Shown here piece after piece: positions 62,627 through 64,000 of a DNA stretch of 64,000 nt; position 1 is the first letter of the stretch; every line of letters begins with the position of its first letter. This DNA is from Candidatus Nitrosocosmicus oleophilus (GTDB taxonomy: Archaea; Thermoproteota; Nitrososphaeria; Nitrososphaerales; Nitrososphaeraceae): contig NZ_CP012850.1 in NCBI RefSeq assembly GCF_000802205.1, positions 868,001 through 932,000 on the forward strand, in the 5' to 3' direction. Both the position numbers and the translations under genes were made by a program. Below the pieces are notes generated by a model. The model had not been told where the DNA came from. It did not search any database and was given only the letters and a program-made list of their open reading frames with translations.

Positions 62627-63796
62627 TCACGTACTTTTCTCATCATAGGTCTGAATGCTGTATAAGTATCTCTTCTTTTCTGTTCGCATTAAATAAATGA
62701 TTCCAATTACTAATACTATTTCTAATGCCTTGGCCATAATTCCTGCAAGATCCACATCTTCGGGAGTTGCGTTTGGTGAGAGTGGAGGAGGGAAAGTGAC
62801 TGAGTACAAGTATAATAATATTAGAACCAAAGACCCTGTCAATCCAATCCAGTTTAAGATTAAAGACTTTTTGTAATACTCTTTTGAAACATACTTTTTG
62901 TCGGTTTTTTTGACCGTGAGTTTATCATCAGAGAAAATTAGCAAGATATATGAAATCCCATAGAAAAGTTGTCCACCTGCGGCGGATATGAGGAATATAC
63001 TATATTCATATCTTAGAGTTGCGTGACCGGAGTATACTGCAAGGTGAACTATGGCCGCACCCAGTGCTAAAAACAAGACTGAATATTTAATAAATTCATC
63101 GTTTGATATCGGATTTGTCTTGCTTTTTCTTCTGCTTAGAAACATCCAGCTTAAAACTAATCCGACAATCAAGATAACTCCTACAGCTGAACCATAGATC
63201 ACTGTGGTAAAAATGAAGCCAAACGATTCAGTTATAGAAACATTAAATACGGCTCTTTCACAGTTGCAATTTGAATTATCGCCTAGTATTGTACGTGCGG
63301 GAGGAATTGTATTGATGATATCACCACTAGAAGCATTGGAATTATCATTTAGTATGCTTAAAACAATTTGATAATTTCCTACCTTTGGAAATATGTAGGG
63401 AATTTGGAAATCGCCTACTGCTAGCTTTGTCCAAGGGTAAGCAGACAACCGTTCATTGGTAAGTGTTGAATAAATTTCAACCATCCCTACCAAATTGCTT
63501 GTGTCTTTGCCTTGCTTATCTTGAATGCTAAATTGGATCTGTGATAATTCATTTGGTTTGGTGTATTCTGGCTCTATTTGTTGGAGAACCATATACTTAT
63601 CCCCAATTCCTGTATCTCCATTATTATAGTGGGCAGAGTGGCTGAAATGCGCCTCAGCCGAACTAAATGAGCATGAAATAAGATAACAAATAAAAATCAT
63701 TAAAGACATTGAAATTAAGAATTTGGTATTTTGCTTAAAAGAATAAATATCATTTATTCTATAATTTTTCAATTTTATATAATTATACGAAATCAT
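62627..63796 (-). CDS. Polytopic membrane protein with extracellular beta domain
   Basis: 389-residue protein. A first hydrophobic segment (about 27-47, with AHFSHSAHYNN after it) acts as a signal. An outside beta-sandwich-like domain of about 130 residues follows, with LSQIQFSIQDKQGKD and FPKVGNYQIVLSI, like FixH/YtkA-type domains. Then about five to six helices run from 197 to 380, including SAAGGQLFYGISYILLIFS. Several His (SHSAHYNN) and a CNC site (SNCNCERA) could bind metal. The family is not certain; copper or redox handling is only a guess. Confidence 0.6.
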   Translation of the reverse strand: MISYNYIKLKNYRINDIYSFKQNTKFLISMSLMIFICYLISCSFSSAEAHFSHSAHYNNGDTGIGDKYMVLQQIEPEYTKPNELSQIQFSIQDKQGKDTSNLVGMVEIYSTLTNERLSAYPWTKLAVGDFQIPYIFPKVGNYQIVLSILNDNSNASSGDIINTIPPARTILGDNSNCNCERAVFNVSITESFGFIFTTVIYGSAVGVILIVGLVLSWMFLSRRKSKTNPISNDEFIKYSVLFLALGAAIVHLAVYSGHATLRYEYSIFLISAAGGQLFYGISYILLIFSDDKLTVKKTDKKYVSKEYYKKSLILNWIGLTGSLVLILLYLYSVTFPPPLSPNATPEDVDLAGIMAKALEIVLVIGIIYLMRTEKKRYLYSIQTYDEKST

Positions 63797-64000
63797 GCTA
63801 TAAATACCGTTATCTTATTTATGATCTTCTACCTTCTAAACACCTATAGACATATCTGTTTAATGGCTATTGCTAGAAAATTTATGATAAATTGCCGTTC
63901 AATAACTTGCGTTGGCAACAAAATTCGTACTTTTAACCTCAAATAAACATCGTATACTTGATACGGTATGTTAAAGATAGATTTAAGCAGGTGGACTAAT

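Overview
The window looks like chromosome of an ammonia-oxidising archaeon (Nitrososphaeria/Thaumarchaeota), most probably a soil type close to Nitrososphaera or Nitrosocosmicus. This is an inference from gene content, not a database match. The signals are low GC, archaeal-type genes (archease, Alba, XPB with Bax1, a Hef-like helicase, 20S proteasome subunits, a PAC2 chaperone, mannosyl-3-phosphoglycerate synthase), oligo-T tracts after genes, TATA-like boxes about 28 bases before start codons, and many short-leader or leaderless genes. No rRNA, CRISPR array, transposase or phage gene is visible.

Layout. 0-16 kb is dense housekeeping: hisS, archease, thioredoxin, an sdhA-C-D-B operon, an iron-sulfur assembly factor, argH, alba, a nucleotidyltransferase-like gene and ilvE. 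A nucleotide-sugar/surface-glycan group follows (Gfo/Idh oxidoreductase, hexapeptide acetyltransferase, degenerate UDP-sugar dehydrogenase homologue, DUF354 protein), then a tRNA-Gln with an apparent D-arm insertion. 16-20 kb holds a KGG-type stress protein, a secreted repeat protein, a CDF metal transporter and tRNA-Pro. 20-29 kb is a DNA-repair block: an LhgO-like oxidase, Bax1, XPB and a Hef-like helicase. 29-34 kb holds a PAC2 protein, a dolichyl-phosphate sugar synthase fused to GtrA, and mannosylglycerate synthesis.

34-52 kb is an accessory region rich in secreted proteins: an interrupted kelch protein, a PQQ-dehydrogenase/cupredoxin fusion, several low-complexity exported proteins with nucleotide-level tandem repeats, a His-rich protein and a one-repeat hemopexin-like protein. 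It also holds a proteasome beta / divergent alpha operon and an ArsR/SRPBCC pair. 52-64 kb is gene-poor, with a GH130 phosphorylase, a GT4 glycosyltransferase, UspA and several very small, mostly zinc-binding-like proteins, including two clear paralogues of 44-45 residues.

The most notable observations are: three otherwise intact genes (12.9-14.2, 20.1-21.5 and 24.2-25.6 kb) with no ATG, GTG or TTG at the place where the protein must begin; a kelch gene whose only disruption is a TGA exactly at a conserved kelch tryptophan; a 16-nt D-arm insertion in tRNA-Gln; paired micro zinc-finger proteins; a proteasome alpha-type subunit lacking the usual gate sequence; and at least five exported proteins with exact DNA tandem repeats.
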